Positions 42,685-51,324 of a stretch of DNA of 64,000 nt are shown here, in pieces. Position 1 is the first letter of the stretch. Each line of letters starts with the position of its first letter. This DNA is from Taklimakanibacter albus. Lineage in GTDB: Bacteria; Pseudomonadota; Alphaproteobacteria; Rhizobiales; Aestuariivirgaceae. The position numbers and the translations under genes are program-made. Under the pieces are notes generated by a model, which did not search any database, was not told the origin of the DNA, and saw only the letters and a list, made by a program, of their open reading frames with translations. The stretch is taken from contig NZ_JAENHL010000007.1 in assembly GCF_016595235.1 (NCBI RefSeq), positions 1,276,765 through 1,340,764 of the forward strand. The letters run 5' to 3'.

Positions 42685-43649
42685 CCCAGCCCCTCATCGA
42701 GGCTCAAGGGCTTGGCGTGAACTTCCGTGCCCCTGGCGGCATGCTGGGACTCGGTTCCCGCCGCCTGATGATCCTCGATGACATATCGCTGGCCGTTGTC
42801 CCCGGCGAGACCTTGGGGTTAGTGGGCGAGTCGGGCTCCGGCAAGACGACCCTGGCGCGGGCGCTGCTGGGCCTCGTGCCGCGGAGCCGCGGCAGTGTCC
42901 GTTTCGAGGGTGCCGCCATTGCGGGAACGGAGCCTTCCGCCTTCCGGCATTTGCGCCGCAAGACGGCGATGATGTTCCAGGACCCGGTCGGCTCCTTGAG
43001 CCCGCGCGTGTCGATCGGCGCCGCCATCACCGAGCCCTTCGTCATTCATGGCGCCGCCATGACGTCCCGGCGCGAGGCGGCGCAGGCGCTTCTGAAACTC
43101 GTTGGACTGCCGGCCGATTTCGTCAGCCGTTACCCGCATGAATTGTCGGGCGGCCAGGCACGCCGCGCCGGCGTCGCCCGCGCACTCGCCTTGCGGCCGT
43201 CGCTGGTCATCGCCGACGAGCCGACCGCCGGTCTCGACGTCTCGATCCAGGGCGAAATCCTCAATCTGATGACCAAGCTCAAGGACGAGCTCGATCTCTC
43301 CTACATCATCGTCACCCACAATCTCGCGGTGGTCCGCCATGTCTCGGACCGGATCGCGGTGATGTATATGGGCCGTATCGTCGAGGAAGGGCCGACGCAA
43401 ACGATCTTCGCCAAGGCGCGCCATCCCTATACGGCGTCCCTCATCGCCTCCGAGCCCATTCCCGATCCCCGGCAGCGGCGCCAGCATCTCGCCATCACCG
43501 GCGAGGTGCCAAGCATCCTCAAGCGTCCGAAAGGCTGCGAGTTCCACACACGCTGCCCCTTTGCGCAGCCACGCTGCCGCGCCGAGGCTCCGGCGCTTTC
43601 ATCTCTGACTGCCGACCATAAAGTGCGTTGTCACTATCCAATCAATTAG
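42681..43649 (+). CDS. Opp/Dpp-type ABC transporter ATPase (DppF-like)
   Basis: A 322-residue ATP-binding subunit. Walker A GESGSGKTTLARALL (about residues 50-64), Q-loop MMFQDPVGSLSPR, signature LSGGQARRAGVARAL (about 155-169), Walker B LVIADEPTAGLDV (about 174-186), H-loop VTHNLAV. It has the C-terminal oligopeptide/dipeptide extension with four cysteines (GCEFHTRCPFAQPRCRAEAP and KVRCHYPIN), which in some relatives binds an iron-sulfur cluster. The substitution A for Q in LSGGQARR is a small oddity. Confidence 0.92.
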   Translation: MTQPLIEAQGLGVNFRAPGGMLGLGSRRLMILDDISLAVVPGETLGLVGESGSGKTTLARALLGLVPRSRGSVRFEGAAIAGTEPSAFRHLRRKTAMMFQDPVGSLSPRVSIGAAITEPFVIHGAAMTSRREAAQALLKLVGLPADFVSRYPHELSGGQARRAGVARALALRPSLVIADEPTAGLDVSIQGEILNLMTKLKDELDLSYIIVTHNLAVVRHVSDRIAVMYMGRIVEEGPTQTIFAKARHPYTASLIASEPIPDPRQRRQHLAITGEVPSILKRPKGCEFHTRCPFAQPRCRAEAPALSSLTADHKVRCHYPIN

Positions 43650-43664
43650 GGAGGAGTAGAAAAA

Positions 43665-45233
43665 ATGAAGATCAAAGGACATTTCGACCGTCGCGGCTTT
43701 CTGCAGCTCTCCGCGCTGCTCGGCTCCGGTATCGTGCTCTCGCCGCGCCTGAGCTTCGCCGCCGAGGGTGATCTCCTGCGCATCAGGGGCGAAGGCGACA
43801 TCCAGAAATTCGATCCGGCTTACGAGATCGGCGGACTTGAAGACATCACCAATCGCTGCGTGCTCACCTCGCTGGTGCGGCTTTCCGACATGCGCAAGGG
43901 CAATACGATCACCCCCTGGGCAGCCGAGAAGATCGAGCAGACGAGCCCGACCAGCATCGCCTTCACGCTCATCCCCGGCCTCAAATGGACCGGCGGCTTC
44001 GGCGCCCTCACCCCCGAGGACGTGAAGTTCTCCTTCGAGCGCATCGCCAATCCGGCCAATGAATCGCCGTGGAAGTACCAGTTCGAGAAGCTCGACCATG
44101 TCGAAGTCAAGGATGAGCGCTCCGGCATCATCCATCTGAAGGAGCCGTACCAGCCGATCTGGCTCGCCTCGCTCCCCTATTATGGCGGCCATATCGTCTG
44201 CAAGGCGGCGGTCGAGAAGGTGGGCGGCAAATACACGACCGAGATCCCGGCGCAATGCGGCCCCTATGTCCTCGAGAAATGGGAGCCCAAGCAGAAGGTC
44301 GTGCTCAAGGCCAATCCCGATTGGCCAGGCCCCAAGCCCGATTTCCCGGCGATCGAGATCAGCATCGTCGATGACGACGAGGCGGCCCAGCTCGCTTATG
44401 AGGCCAAGGCCTTCGATTATTGCCGGGTCGCGGTGGCGGCGGCCAAGCCGCTCCGGGAAAAGCCGCTCCCCGAGACGGTGCTCATCGAGGCCCAGTCGAC
44501 GCGATATGTCTGGCTCACCATCAATATCGACAATCCCAAGCTCAAGGACCCGAAGGTCCGCCAGGCGTTGCAATATGCCTTTGACGGCGACCAGGTGATC
44601 GCTGGCACCTATGACGGCCTGGTGCCGCGCTCGACCGGCGTGGTGCAGCCCGGCACCCCCTTTACCCGGGCCAGGAACATCATCGACAAGCCGGATTATG
44701 AAAGGGCCAAGGCGCTCCTCGCCGAGGCGGGAGCGAGCGACCTCAAGGTCAATCTCGCCACCCTCAACGACTCGCGCTACATGACGGCTTGCCAGATCAT
44801 CCAGGCGACCATGGCCCAGGCCGGCATCACCGTCGATATCCAGCCCTTTGACGAGGGGGCCTATTGGGTGCTGGGCGACAAGACCCAGGGCGATGGCTAT
44901 AAGAATCTGGATATGGTGCTGATGGCCTTTGCCGGCGGCATCGACCCGTCGGAGAATACGGTCTGGTTCCGGCCCGACCAGATCGGCGTCTACAACTGGT
45001 CGGCCTTCAACAGCCCGGAATATGAAGAGCTCTACAACAAGGCTTTGTCGGAGGGCGATCAGGCCAAGCGCAAGGAGATGTATAACCGCATGGAGGATCT
45101 GATGGAGGAATCGGGGGGCTTCATCTTCATCTGCCATGAGCCTTTCGTCGCCGTGCACCGCAACACCATCGAGCCCGAAATCCTCGCCGACGGATATCCC
45201 AACCCGGTCGGCTTCAAGAAGCAGAAAGCATGA
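43665..45233 (+). CDS. Periplasmic substrate-binding protein, SBP family 5
   Basis: A 522-residue family 5 (DppA/OppA-type) binding protein with a Tat-like signal peptide (FDRRGFLQLSALLGSGIVLSPRLSFAAE, residues about 5-32). Typical blocks: NRCVLTSLVRLSDMRKGNTITPWAAEKIEQTSPTSIAFTLIPGLKWTGG, AFDYCRVAVAAAKPL, KDPKVRQALQYAFDGDQV. A strong AGGGAGGAG ribosome site precedes the ATG, suggesting high expression as usual for binding proteins. Family 5 also includes binders of opines, nickel and betaine-like compounds, so peptide specificity is not certain. The stop overlaps the TetR start by 4 nt. Confidence 0.92.
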   Translation: MKIKGHFDRRGFLQLSALLGSGIVLSPRLSFAAEGDLLRIRGEGDIQKFDPAYEIGGLEDITNRCVLTSLVRLSDMRKGNTITPWAAEKIEQTSPTSIAFTLIPGLKWTGGFGALTPEDVKFSFERIANPANESPWKYQFEKLDHVEVKDERSGIIHLKEPYQPIWLASLPYYGGHIVCKAAVEKVGGKYTTEIPAQCGPYVLEKWEPKQKVVLKANPDWPGPKPDFPAIEISIVDDDEAAQLAYEAKAFDYCRVAVAAAKPLREKPLPETVLIEAQSTRYVWLTINIDNPKLKDPKVRQALQYAFDGDQVIAGTYDGLVPRSTGVVQPGTPFTRARNIIDKPDYERAKALLAEAGASDLKVNLATLNDSRYMTACQIIQATMAQAGITVDIQPFDEGAYWVLGDKTQGDGYKNLDMVLMAFAGGIDPSENTVWFRPDQIGVYNWSAFNSPEYEELYNKALSEGDQAKRKEMYNRMEDLMEESGGFIFICHEPFVAVHRNTIEPEILADGYPNPVGFKKQKA

Positions 45234-45862
45234 CAAAAACCGCCGCCGCCAAAGCCAAGCCGCGCTTCGCCCGCGTCGATGCCGATCTGCGCCGTCAGAT
45301 GCTCATCGAGGCCGCGATCCGCTGCCTGGCCGAGGGCGGCATCGCCGCCTTCACGGTGGACCGCATCTCGCGCGAGGCGAATGTCTCGCGCGGGCTCATC
45401 AATCATCACTTCGACGGCATTTCGGGCCTCCTGATCGAGGTCTATGAGGCGATGACCCAGTCGATGCTGGCGGCCGGGCGCGAGACTTTGTTCTTCGAAG
45501 GCGGGCCTGAGGAGCGCCTCACCGCCGTCATCGACACCATGTTCCGCGCCCCGATGTTCTCGAAGTCATCGCTCCGGGCCTGGCTCGCTCTGTGGGGCGA
45601 GGTCGCCACCAATCCGCGCCTCAAGGCCTCGCACCGCAAATCCTACGATGCCTATCGCCGGGCGATCGGCGACGCGCTGAGCGAGATCGCCAAGGCGCGC
45701 AAGGTCAAGCTCGACGCCGAGGCATTGGCCATGACGGTGATCGCGCTCATCGACGGCCTGTGGATCGAATGGTGCCTCGATTCCTCCGTCGTCGACCGCG
45801 ACAGTGCGCGCGCCGCGGTCTACGCCGTGCTCGAAGCGAGGCTCGGCCCCCTCAAGCGCTGA
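45230..45862 (+). CDS. TetR/BetI-like repressor of the hydrolase-ABC operon
   Basis: A 210-residue TetR regulator related to BetI. The HTH is FTVDRISREANVSRGLINHHFDGISGLLIEVYEAM (about residues 39-73), with the RGLINHHF recognition helix of BetI-like proteins, and the C-terminal TetR_C_6-like domain contains LRAWLALWGEVATNPRLKASHRKSYDAYRRAI. Last gene of the operon, overlapping the binding-protein gene by 4 nt. BetI-type regulators bind TTGAAC/GTTCAA palindromes; three such sites occur at 35130, 37986 and 56136, so this protein is the best candidate to control porin C, its own operon and the flavoprotein-methyltransferase pair. Confidence 0.88.
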   Translation: MTKTAAAKAKPRFARVDADLRRQMLIEAAIRCLAEGGIAAFTVDRISREANVSRGLINHHFDGISGLLIEVYEAMTQSMLAAGRETLFFEGGPEERLTAVIDTMFRAPMFSKSSLRAWLALWGEVATNPRLKASHRKSYDAYRRAIGDALSEIAKARKVKLDAEALAMTVIALIDGLWIEWCLDSSVVDRDSARAAVYAVLEARLGPLKR

Positions 45863-45907
45863 TCTGAGAAACCTCGTCGGTGACAAGACTCGGGACTCTC
45901 TTCATTT

Positions 45908-45956
45908 CCCCTTCTCCCGCTTGCCGGAGAAGGTGGCCGAAGGCCGGATGAGGGTG
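45908..45956. repeat. CTTCTCCCG repeat, copy 1
   Basis: Contains a CTTCTCCCG...CGGAGAAGG hairpin and ends CCGGATGAGGGTG. It recurs in inverted orientation at 46046-46100; together they form a large inverted repeat between the converging TetR and RTX genes. Confidence 0.7.
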
Positions 45957-46045
45957 TTCTCTCAACTTCTGTAAAGGAGCAAGTATGGGAGGTATTGAAG
46001 CTTCGTCATCTTGTTCTCTTGCAGCGCTGCCGCCAACTGAACCAA

Positions 46046-46100
46046 CACCCTCATCCGCCCTCTCTTCCCTTCTCCCGCAAGCGGGAGAAGGGAAGAGAGA
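46046..46100. repeat. CTTCTCCCG repeat, copy 2 (inverted)
   Basis: CACCCTCATCCGCCC, then CTTCTCCCG-CAAG-CGGGAGAAG. Inverted relative to 45908-45956. It abuts the stop of the RTX protein at 46101 and could act as a terminator for the secretion operon. Confidence 0.7.
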
Positions 46101-47099
46101 TTAGAAATAAGCGAAGTCGTCGGTGGTCAGGGTCACGACATTGTTGAGGAAGAACTCCTTGTCGACCGTCCCGTTGCCTTCGAAATCGACCTGAATGAGC
46201 GTGCCGCCGCTCTGCGGATGCTCATAGCGGATCTGCCCGCCGCCGCCGACGCCGTCGAAAGCCTGCTGGCCGAGGAAGCTCGGCTCGGCGAAGAAGCCGA
46301 GCAGCTCGATCATATCCTCATGGGTGAAGTCGGTGATCGTATCGCGTCCCCAGGCGCCATTATTGTCCGTGACGCCGAAATGGAACGTATCGGCGCCGCT
46401 GCCGCCGGTCAGGATATCCGCTTCCGAACCGCCATAGAGATCATCCTCACCGGCGCCGCCATCGAGAGTGTCGATCCCCTCTATGCCATGCAGCTCATCG
46501 TCGCCATCGCCGCCGATCAGCGTATCGTTGCCGCCAGAGCCGAAGAGCGTGTCGTCGCCATCACCGCCATCAAGATAATCATCGCCTCCCCAGCCATCGA
46601 GCGTGTCCTTGCCGTCACCGCCCATGATCCGGTTGACCTTGTTGTCGCCCCCCAGAGTGTCGTCATAGGCCGAGCCGATGATATTCTCGATGCCATGGAG
46701 ATCGTCCCGGTCGGCATTACCCAGCGACTGCTGATAGCCATAGCCATTGACCAGGCTGACCAGGACGCCGCTGCCATAATTGGCGTAGGAAACCGTGTCG
46801 ATGCCGGAGTCGCCGGTCGAGGATCCGCCATAGACGTAATCGCGTCCTGCACCCGGGGTGAACGTATCATCGCCCTCCTGCCCGAAGAGCGTGTCGCTGC
46901 CGTCGCCGCCATCGATCCGGTCGTTGCCGCCGCCCCCGATCAGCGTGTCATCTCCCTTGCGACCCGATATGCGGTCGTCGCCGGCGCCGCCGACCAGGGT
47001 ATCGTTGTTGTCGGTGCCGAAGAGAACGTTGAGATCGAAACGAAATCTGTCGGCAGTGCCGGGCGGCCTCGTGCCGGGGACGGGATCGATCTTGGCCAT
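46101..47099 (-). CDS. RTX calcium-binding protein 3 (type I secretion cargo)
   Basis: A 332-residue secreted protein built from glycine-rich nonapeptide repeats (GGxGxDxLx): GTDNNDTLVGGAGDDRISG and onward (about residues 32-80), then a second block (about 145-240: GGDGKDTLDGWGGDDYLDGG...). Such repeats form a calcium beta-roll after export. A C-terminal block (about 250-332) ends LTTDDFAYF, resembling an uncleaved type I signal. No enzymatic domain is seen. Last gene of the five-gene secretion operon; its architecture differs from cargo 1 and 2 (N-terminal 25-residue leader before the repeats). Confidence 0.85.
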   Translation of the reverse strand: MAKIDPVPGTRPPGTADRFRFDLNVLFGTDNNDTLVGGAGDDRISGRKGDDTLIGGGGNDRIDGGDGSDTLFGQEGDDTFTPGAGRDYVYGGSSTGDSGIDTVSYANYGSGVLVSLVNGYGYQQSLGNADRDDLHGIENIIGSAYDDTLGGDNKVNRIMGGDGKDTLDGWGGDDYLDGGDGDDTLFGSGGNDTLIGGDGDDELHGIEGIDTLDGGAGEDDLYGGSEADILTGGSGADTFHFGVTDNNGAWGRDTITDFTHEDMIELLGFFAEPSFLGQQAFDGVGGGGQIRYEHPQSGGTLIQVDFEGNGTVDKEFFLNNVVTLTTDDFAYF

Positions 47100-47123
47100 G
47101 AGAGGACTCCTTTGCGTTGCTCG

Positions 47124-48407
47124 TCACTCTTCCCTGAAGGCGCGCTCCATCTGGTCGCTCAACGGCTTCACCAGATAGGAGAGGATGGTGCGCTCATGCG
47201 TCGGGAAAAACACTTCCGCCGGCATGCCGGGCGCCAGCGCCAGGCCTTTCAGCCTGACGATTTCGCTCCGCGGTAAACTCACCCTTGCCGTATAAAAGCT
47301 GATGCCGGTCTTCTCATCCGTCGTGAGATCCGCCGCGACGGTGACCAGACGGCCGTTGAGTTCCGGCGTCGTCGCCTGATTGAAGGCGGAGAGCCGCAAC
47401 AGGGCGTTCTGTCCGGCGGCGATCTGGTCGATATCCTGCGGCGCGATGCGCGCTTCCACCGTCAGCTCGTCGCTGACCGGCACGATGAGCATGAGCGACT
47501 CGCCGCCTTGCACCACACCTCCCACCGTATGCACCGCCAGCTGATGCACGACGCCGTCCTGCGGGGCCTTGATGTCGATGCGCTTCAGCTGGTCCTCGGC
47601 GGCGATCTTGCGCTCACTGTATTCGGCGACCTTCGCCTCGACGTCACGCAGCTCACCGGCGACCTCGCTGCGGAAGTCCTGGTCGATCTGCAGGATCTGC
47701 AATTCGGTTTCGCCGACCCGGCCTTTCGCCTGGGCGATGGCGGCGATGAGACGGCCATGCTCGCCGTCCAGACGTGCGGCGTCGCGCTCGAGGAGCGTCA
47801 CCCGCCCGATCGAGACGAGCTTCTGCTTCCACAGCTTGCGGATGCCTTCGAGCTCTTCGGCGATCAGCGCGATCTCCCGCGCCTTCGCCGTCTTCTGCTG
47901 GTTGAGGCCCGAAATCTCGTCGCCGAGCTGGGTGATGCGTTCCTTGAGCTGCGCCCGCTTGCCGGCCCGCGCTTCATGTCTGAGATTGAACAGTGATGTC
48001 TCGCCGACGCTGAGGTCCGGCAGCAGGCCTTGCGGAAAGCTGATCGCTGCGGCGCCGTCACGCTCCGCTTTGAGGCGTGCCTGACGGGCCTCGAATTCAT
48101 CGAGACTCTTGCTCACGATGGCGAGATTGGCCTCGGTAACCGTCGCATCGAGGCGGACCAGGAGCTGGCCGGCCTTTACCGGGTCGCCCTCGCGCACCCG
48201 GATGGCGCCGATGACGCCGCCTGACGGATGCTGGACCTTCTTCACATTGGTGTCGACCACCAGCCGGCCTGGCGCGATGACGGCGCCCGACAGCTTGGTC
48301 ATGGCGGCGAGGCCGCCGACGCCGAGGACGAGAAGTCCAAGGCTCGCGACACCGGCCAGCAGATAACGCCGGATGGCGCGGTCGGCTCTATGGGCTGTTC
48401 CGGTCAT
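47124..48407 (-). CDS. HlyD-family type I secretion periplasmic adaptor
   Basis: A 427-residue membrane-fusion protein. One N-terminal membrane helix (IRRYLLAGVASLGLLVLGVGGLAAM, about residues 12-36), the lipoyl half-motif GRLVVDTNVKKVQHPSGGVIGAIRVREGDPVKAGQLLVRLD, a long coiled-coil hairpin (about 95-260), the second half-motif IKAPQDGVVHQLAVHTVGGVV, and the C-terminal beta domain ending MPAEVFFPTHERTILSYLVKPL. This is the HlyD/PrtE pattern. It links the ABC exporter to an outer-membrane TolC protein, which is not in the window. Overlaps the ABC gene by 4 nt. Confidence 0.93.
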   Translation of the reverse strand: MTGTAHRADRAIRRYLLAGVASLGLLVLGVGGLAAMTKLSGAVIAPGRLVVDTNVKKVQHPSGGVIGAIRVREGDPVKAGQLLVRLDATVTEANLAIVSKSLDEFEARQARLKAERDGAAAISFPQGLLPDLSVGETSLFNLRHEARAGKRAQLKERITQLGDEISGLNQQKTAKAREIALIAEELEGIRKLWKQKLVSIGRVTLLERDAARLDGEHGRLIAAIAQAKGRVGETELQILQIDQDFRSEVAGELRDVEAKVAEYSERKIAAEDQLKRIDIKAPQDGVVHQLAVHTVGGVVQGGESLMLIVPVSDELTVEARIAPQDIDQIAAGQNALLRLSAFNQATTPELNGRLVTVAADLTTDEKTGISFYTARVSLPRSEIVRLKGLALAPGMPAEVFFPTHERTILSYLVKPLSDQMERAFREE

Positions 48408-50134
48408 GAGGCCACCTTCATTTCTGGTTGCGCGGTCTTTGGACGGGCGAGACGCGCCAGCACCTGATCGCGCGGTCCAAGCATTTGCGGCTTGCCCTCC
48501 GCCATCACGAGAAGCTGGTCGAGAGGCGCCAGCGCGCTCGGCCGGTGCGCCACGACGATGGCGATGCCGCCGCGCTCACGCACGCTTGTTATGGCGCGGC
48601 CGAGGGCGGCCTCACCTTCCGTATCGAGATTGGAATTGGGCTCGTCCAGGATCACCAGGAAGGGATCACCATAGAGCGCGCGCGCCAAAGCCACACGCTG
48701 GCGCTGGCCGGCCGACAGTCTTGTCCCCGCCTCGCCGATCCGCGTCTCGTAGCCTTCCGGCAAATGGACGATGAGATCATGCACGCCGGCCAGATGCGCC
48801 GCCTTCAGGATCTTGTCGGCCGGCGCCTCGGGCTCGAAGCGCGCGATATTCAGGGCGATCGTGCCGTCGAAAAGCTGCACATCCTGCGGCAGGTAACCGA
48901 CATGCCGGCCGAGTTCCTCCGGCGCCCATTGATCGAGGGCGGCGCCGTCGAGCCTGACCGTGCCGCGTACCGGTTGCCAGAGACCGGCGAGCACCCGCGC
49001 CAGCGACGACTTGCCGGAAGCGCTGGGGCCGATGATGCCGAGACCGGCTCCCTTGGCGAGGTTGAAGCTCATATCGCGCACCACCAGCCGACCGTCGCCC
49101 GGCGGCGTCGCACTGACGCCCTCGACCGCAAGTGTCGCCTGGGGGGTCGGCAAGGCGGTGCGCGGTGCAATGTTCGGCGCGCTCCCGAGAAGCGTGCCGA
49201 GCCGGCGCCAGCCTTGCCGCGCCGAGACGAAGCCTTTCCAGTTTCCGATAGCGAGCTCGACCGGCGCCAGAGCGCGGCTCATCATGATCGAGCTCGCGAT
49301 CATGATGCCGCCGCTCGCCTCCTGCCCGATGACCAGGCAGGCGCCGAGCGCCAGCATGGCCGACTGCAGCGCGATCCTGAGCGTGCGCGACACGGTGCCG
49401 AGTGCCCCCGCGACGTCGCTCGCTTTGGCATGGGCGTCGAGATAGGCGTCATTGACCACCGCCCAGCGCGCTTCCATCCGGGTGGCGAAACCCATCGCCT
49501 GGAGCGCCTCGGCATTGCGGCGCGCCGCTTCGGCGAGGCCACTGCGCGACGCCGCCAGGGCGCCTGCTTCCTGGGTGGGTTTGCGCGTGCGGCCTTCGGC
49601 GAGAAGCGCCAGGGCGCAGAGCACTATCGCGCCCGCCAAAGCGGCGACGCCGATCCAGACATGGAAGAGGAAGCAGATGCCGATATAGAGCGGCATCCAG
49701 GGCAGATCGAAGAAGGCCGTGGGGCCGGCGCCCGACAGGAAGGAGCGCACCTGGTCGAGATCGCGCAGAGGCTGCAGCCCGTCGCCCTGCTGGCCGCTCC
49801 GCAAGGGCTGGCGGATCAGCGCCGCATAGACGGGGCCCGACAGCCGGGCATCGACGGCGAGGCCAATGCGGACGAGAAGCCGCGCGCGGATGAAATCGAG
49901 AAGCCCCTGAAAGGCGAACAGCAGGCCGGCGAGCAGCACGAGCCCGATGAGCGTCGGCATGCTGCGCCCCGGCACCACCCGGTCATAGACCTGCAGCATG
50001 AAGAACGAGCCGGTGAGCGCCAGTATGTTCACCGCCCCGCTCAGCGCGCCGATGCCGATGAAGGCGGCGCGGAAAGACGACAGGGCCGCCACGAGGCTTA
50101 CTCGTGACGGCCCGTTCTTGTGATCGCTGCCCAT
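48404..50134 (-). CDS. Type I secretion ABC permease/ATPase (PrtD-like)
   Basis: A 576-residue half-transporter: membrane domain (about residues 18-300; FIGIGALSGAVNILALTGSFFMLQVYDRVVPGRS marks the first helices of the PrtD/ApxIB family) and ATPase domain with Walker A GIIGPSASGKSSLARVLAG (about 358-376), signature TRLSAGQRQRVALARAL and Walker B LVILDEPNSNLDTEG. It lacks the C39 peptidase-like domain of HlyB, as in PrtD. Start 50134 (MGSDHKNG) has GGAG at good spacing; the longer frame would overlap the upstream RTX gene. Exports the RTX cargo of this operon. Confidence 0.93.
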   Translation of the reverse strand: MGSDHKNGPSRVSLVAALSSFRAAFIGIGALSGAVNILALTGSFFMLQVYDRVVPGRSMPTLIGLVLLAGLLFAFQGLLDFIRARLLVRIGLAVDARLSGPVYAALIRQPLRSGQQGDGLQPLRDLDQVRSFLSGAGPTAFFDLPWMPLYIGICFLFHVWIGVAALAGAIVLCALALLAEGRTRKPTQEAGALAASRSGLAEAARRNAEALQAMGFATRMEARWAVVNDAYLDAHAKASDVAGALGTVSRTLRIALQSAMLALGACLVIGQEASGGIMIASSIMMSRALAPVELAIGNWKGFVSARQGWRRLGTLLGSAPNIAPRTALPTPQATLAVEGVSATPPGDGRLVVRDMSFNLAKGAGLGIIGPSASGKSSLARVLAGLWQPVRGTVRLDGAALDQWAPEELGRHVGYLPQDVQLFDGTIALNIARFEPEAPADKILKAAHLAGVHDLIVHLPEGYETRIGEAGTRLSAGQRQRVALARALYGDPFLVILDEPNSNLDTEGEAALGRAITSVRERGGIAIVVAHRPSALAPLDQLLVMAEGKPQMLGPRDQVLARLARPKTAQPEMKVAS

Positions 50135-50156
50135 TGGAAGCTCCCCAGCTGCTCGA

Positions 50157-51302
50157 TCACAAGATGAAATCACTGGCGGTCAGCTGATGCTGACCCGTCA
50201 GCATGATGCGGAAGTCGGAATTGCCGTCGCCATTATTGTCGCCGGCAATCCAGGTATTCCCATCGATGTGAGAGATGCGCAGCTCACCTGCCGTTCCCGA
50301 ATAGTCGTCGCCGCCGATGAAGGTGAAGGCCTGGTTGCCGCCGAGACCGGTATTGCCGTCGATGCCGGACAGGTCGATCGTGTCGTCCTGGCCGAAGTCG
50401 GTGATGACGTCGCTTCTGGATGTTTCGACGGCACTGTCGATGATACCCGTCATGACGCTGAAGATGAAATAGTCGGCGCCGGTGCCGCCGGTCATCGTGT
50501 CCTTGCCCAGCCCGCCGATCAGCTTGTCGCCGCCGGTGCCGCCATCGAGGAAATCGTCACCACTGCCGCCCGCGAGCGCATCGGCTCCGCCATTGCCGTA
50601 GAGGTGGTCGGCGCCATTCGCCCCGAACAAGCCATTCGCGCCGTCATCGCCGAACAGCCAGTCGTCATAGGAGGACCCATCGACATTCTCGATGCCGGTG
50701 AGACTATCGCCTCCGGCATCGCCATAAAGCCCGTAGCCGCCGCCGAGATGAACGACGACGCGCTCTTGGGACGAACTGTAGGAGGCGATGTCGCTGCCGC
50801 TGCCGCCGTCTAGAATGTCGGCGCCCTGGCCACCTGTCAGGATATCGTCATTATTGCCGCCATAGAGGCCGTCATTGCCCTGGCCGCCCGACAGAATATC
50901 CTTGCCGTCATTGCCATAGAGCTTGTTGGCATTGGCGTCGCCGCCGAGGAAATCGTCATAAGCGGAGCCGCGGACATTTTCGATGCCGCGCAGCGTGTCC
51001 TTGTCGGCATTGCCCAGTGATTTCAGGTATCCATAGCCCTGTGCGAGGTCGACCTGCACGGCACCGCCATAGAGTGTATAGGACACCGTGTCGTTGCCGG
51101 AATCACCATCGAGGAAACCGCCATAGACGAGATCGACGCCGAGGCCCGGCACCAGCGTGTCGTCGCCGTGATTACCGAGCAACAGGTCGTTGCCGCCGCC
51201 GCCCTGCAGGAGGTCATTACCGCCGGCGCCGTAGATCCAGTCATTGCCATCGTCACCGATGATCCAGTCGTTGTTCTCTGTCGCCGTTCCGAAGATGATC
51301 AT
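50157..51302 (-). CDS. RTX calcium-binding protein 2 (type I secretion cargo)
   Basis: A 381-residue RTX protein, paralogous to cargo 1 across its length. It opens MIIFGTATENNDWIIGDDGN, followed by nonapeptides GGNDLLQGGGGNDLLLGNHGDD, a spacer with YTLYGGAVQVDLAQGYGYL and ADKDTLRGIENVRGSAYDD, then more repeats up to about residue 275. The C-terminal region holds DVITDFGQDDTIDLSGIDG and ends HQLTASDFIL, a probable type I secretion signal. The DVITDF block is common near the secretion signal of RTX proteins. No catalytic domain seen. Confidence 0.88.
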   Translation of the reverse strand: MIIFGTATENNDWIIGDDGNDWIYGAGGNDLLQGGGGNDLLLGNHGDDTLVPGLGVDLVYGGFLDGDSGNDTVSYTLYGGAVQVDLAQGYGYLKSLGNADKDTLRGIENVRGSAYDDFLGGDANANKLYGNDGKDILSGGQGNDGLYGGNNDDILTGGQGADILDGGSGSDIASYSSSQERVVVHLGGGYGLYGDAGGDSLTGIENVDGSSYDDWLFGDDGANGLFGANGADHLYGNGGADALAGGSGDDFLDGGTGGDKLIGGLGKDTMTGGTGADYFIFSVMTGIIDSAVETSRSDVITDFGQDDTIDLSGIDGNTGLGGNQAFTFIGGDDYSGTAGELRISHIDGNTWIAGDNNGDGNSDFRIMLTGQHQLTASDFIL

Positions 51303-51324
51303 GATCGTCCTCCAATCGTGCGGT

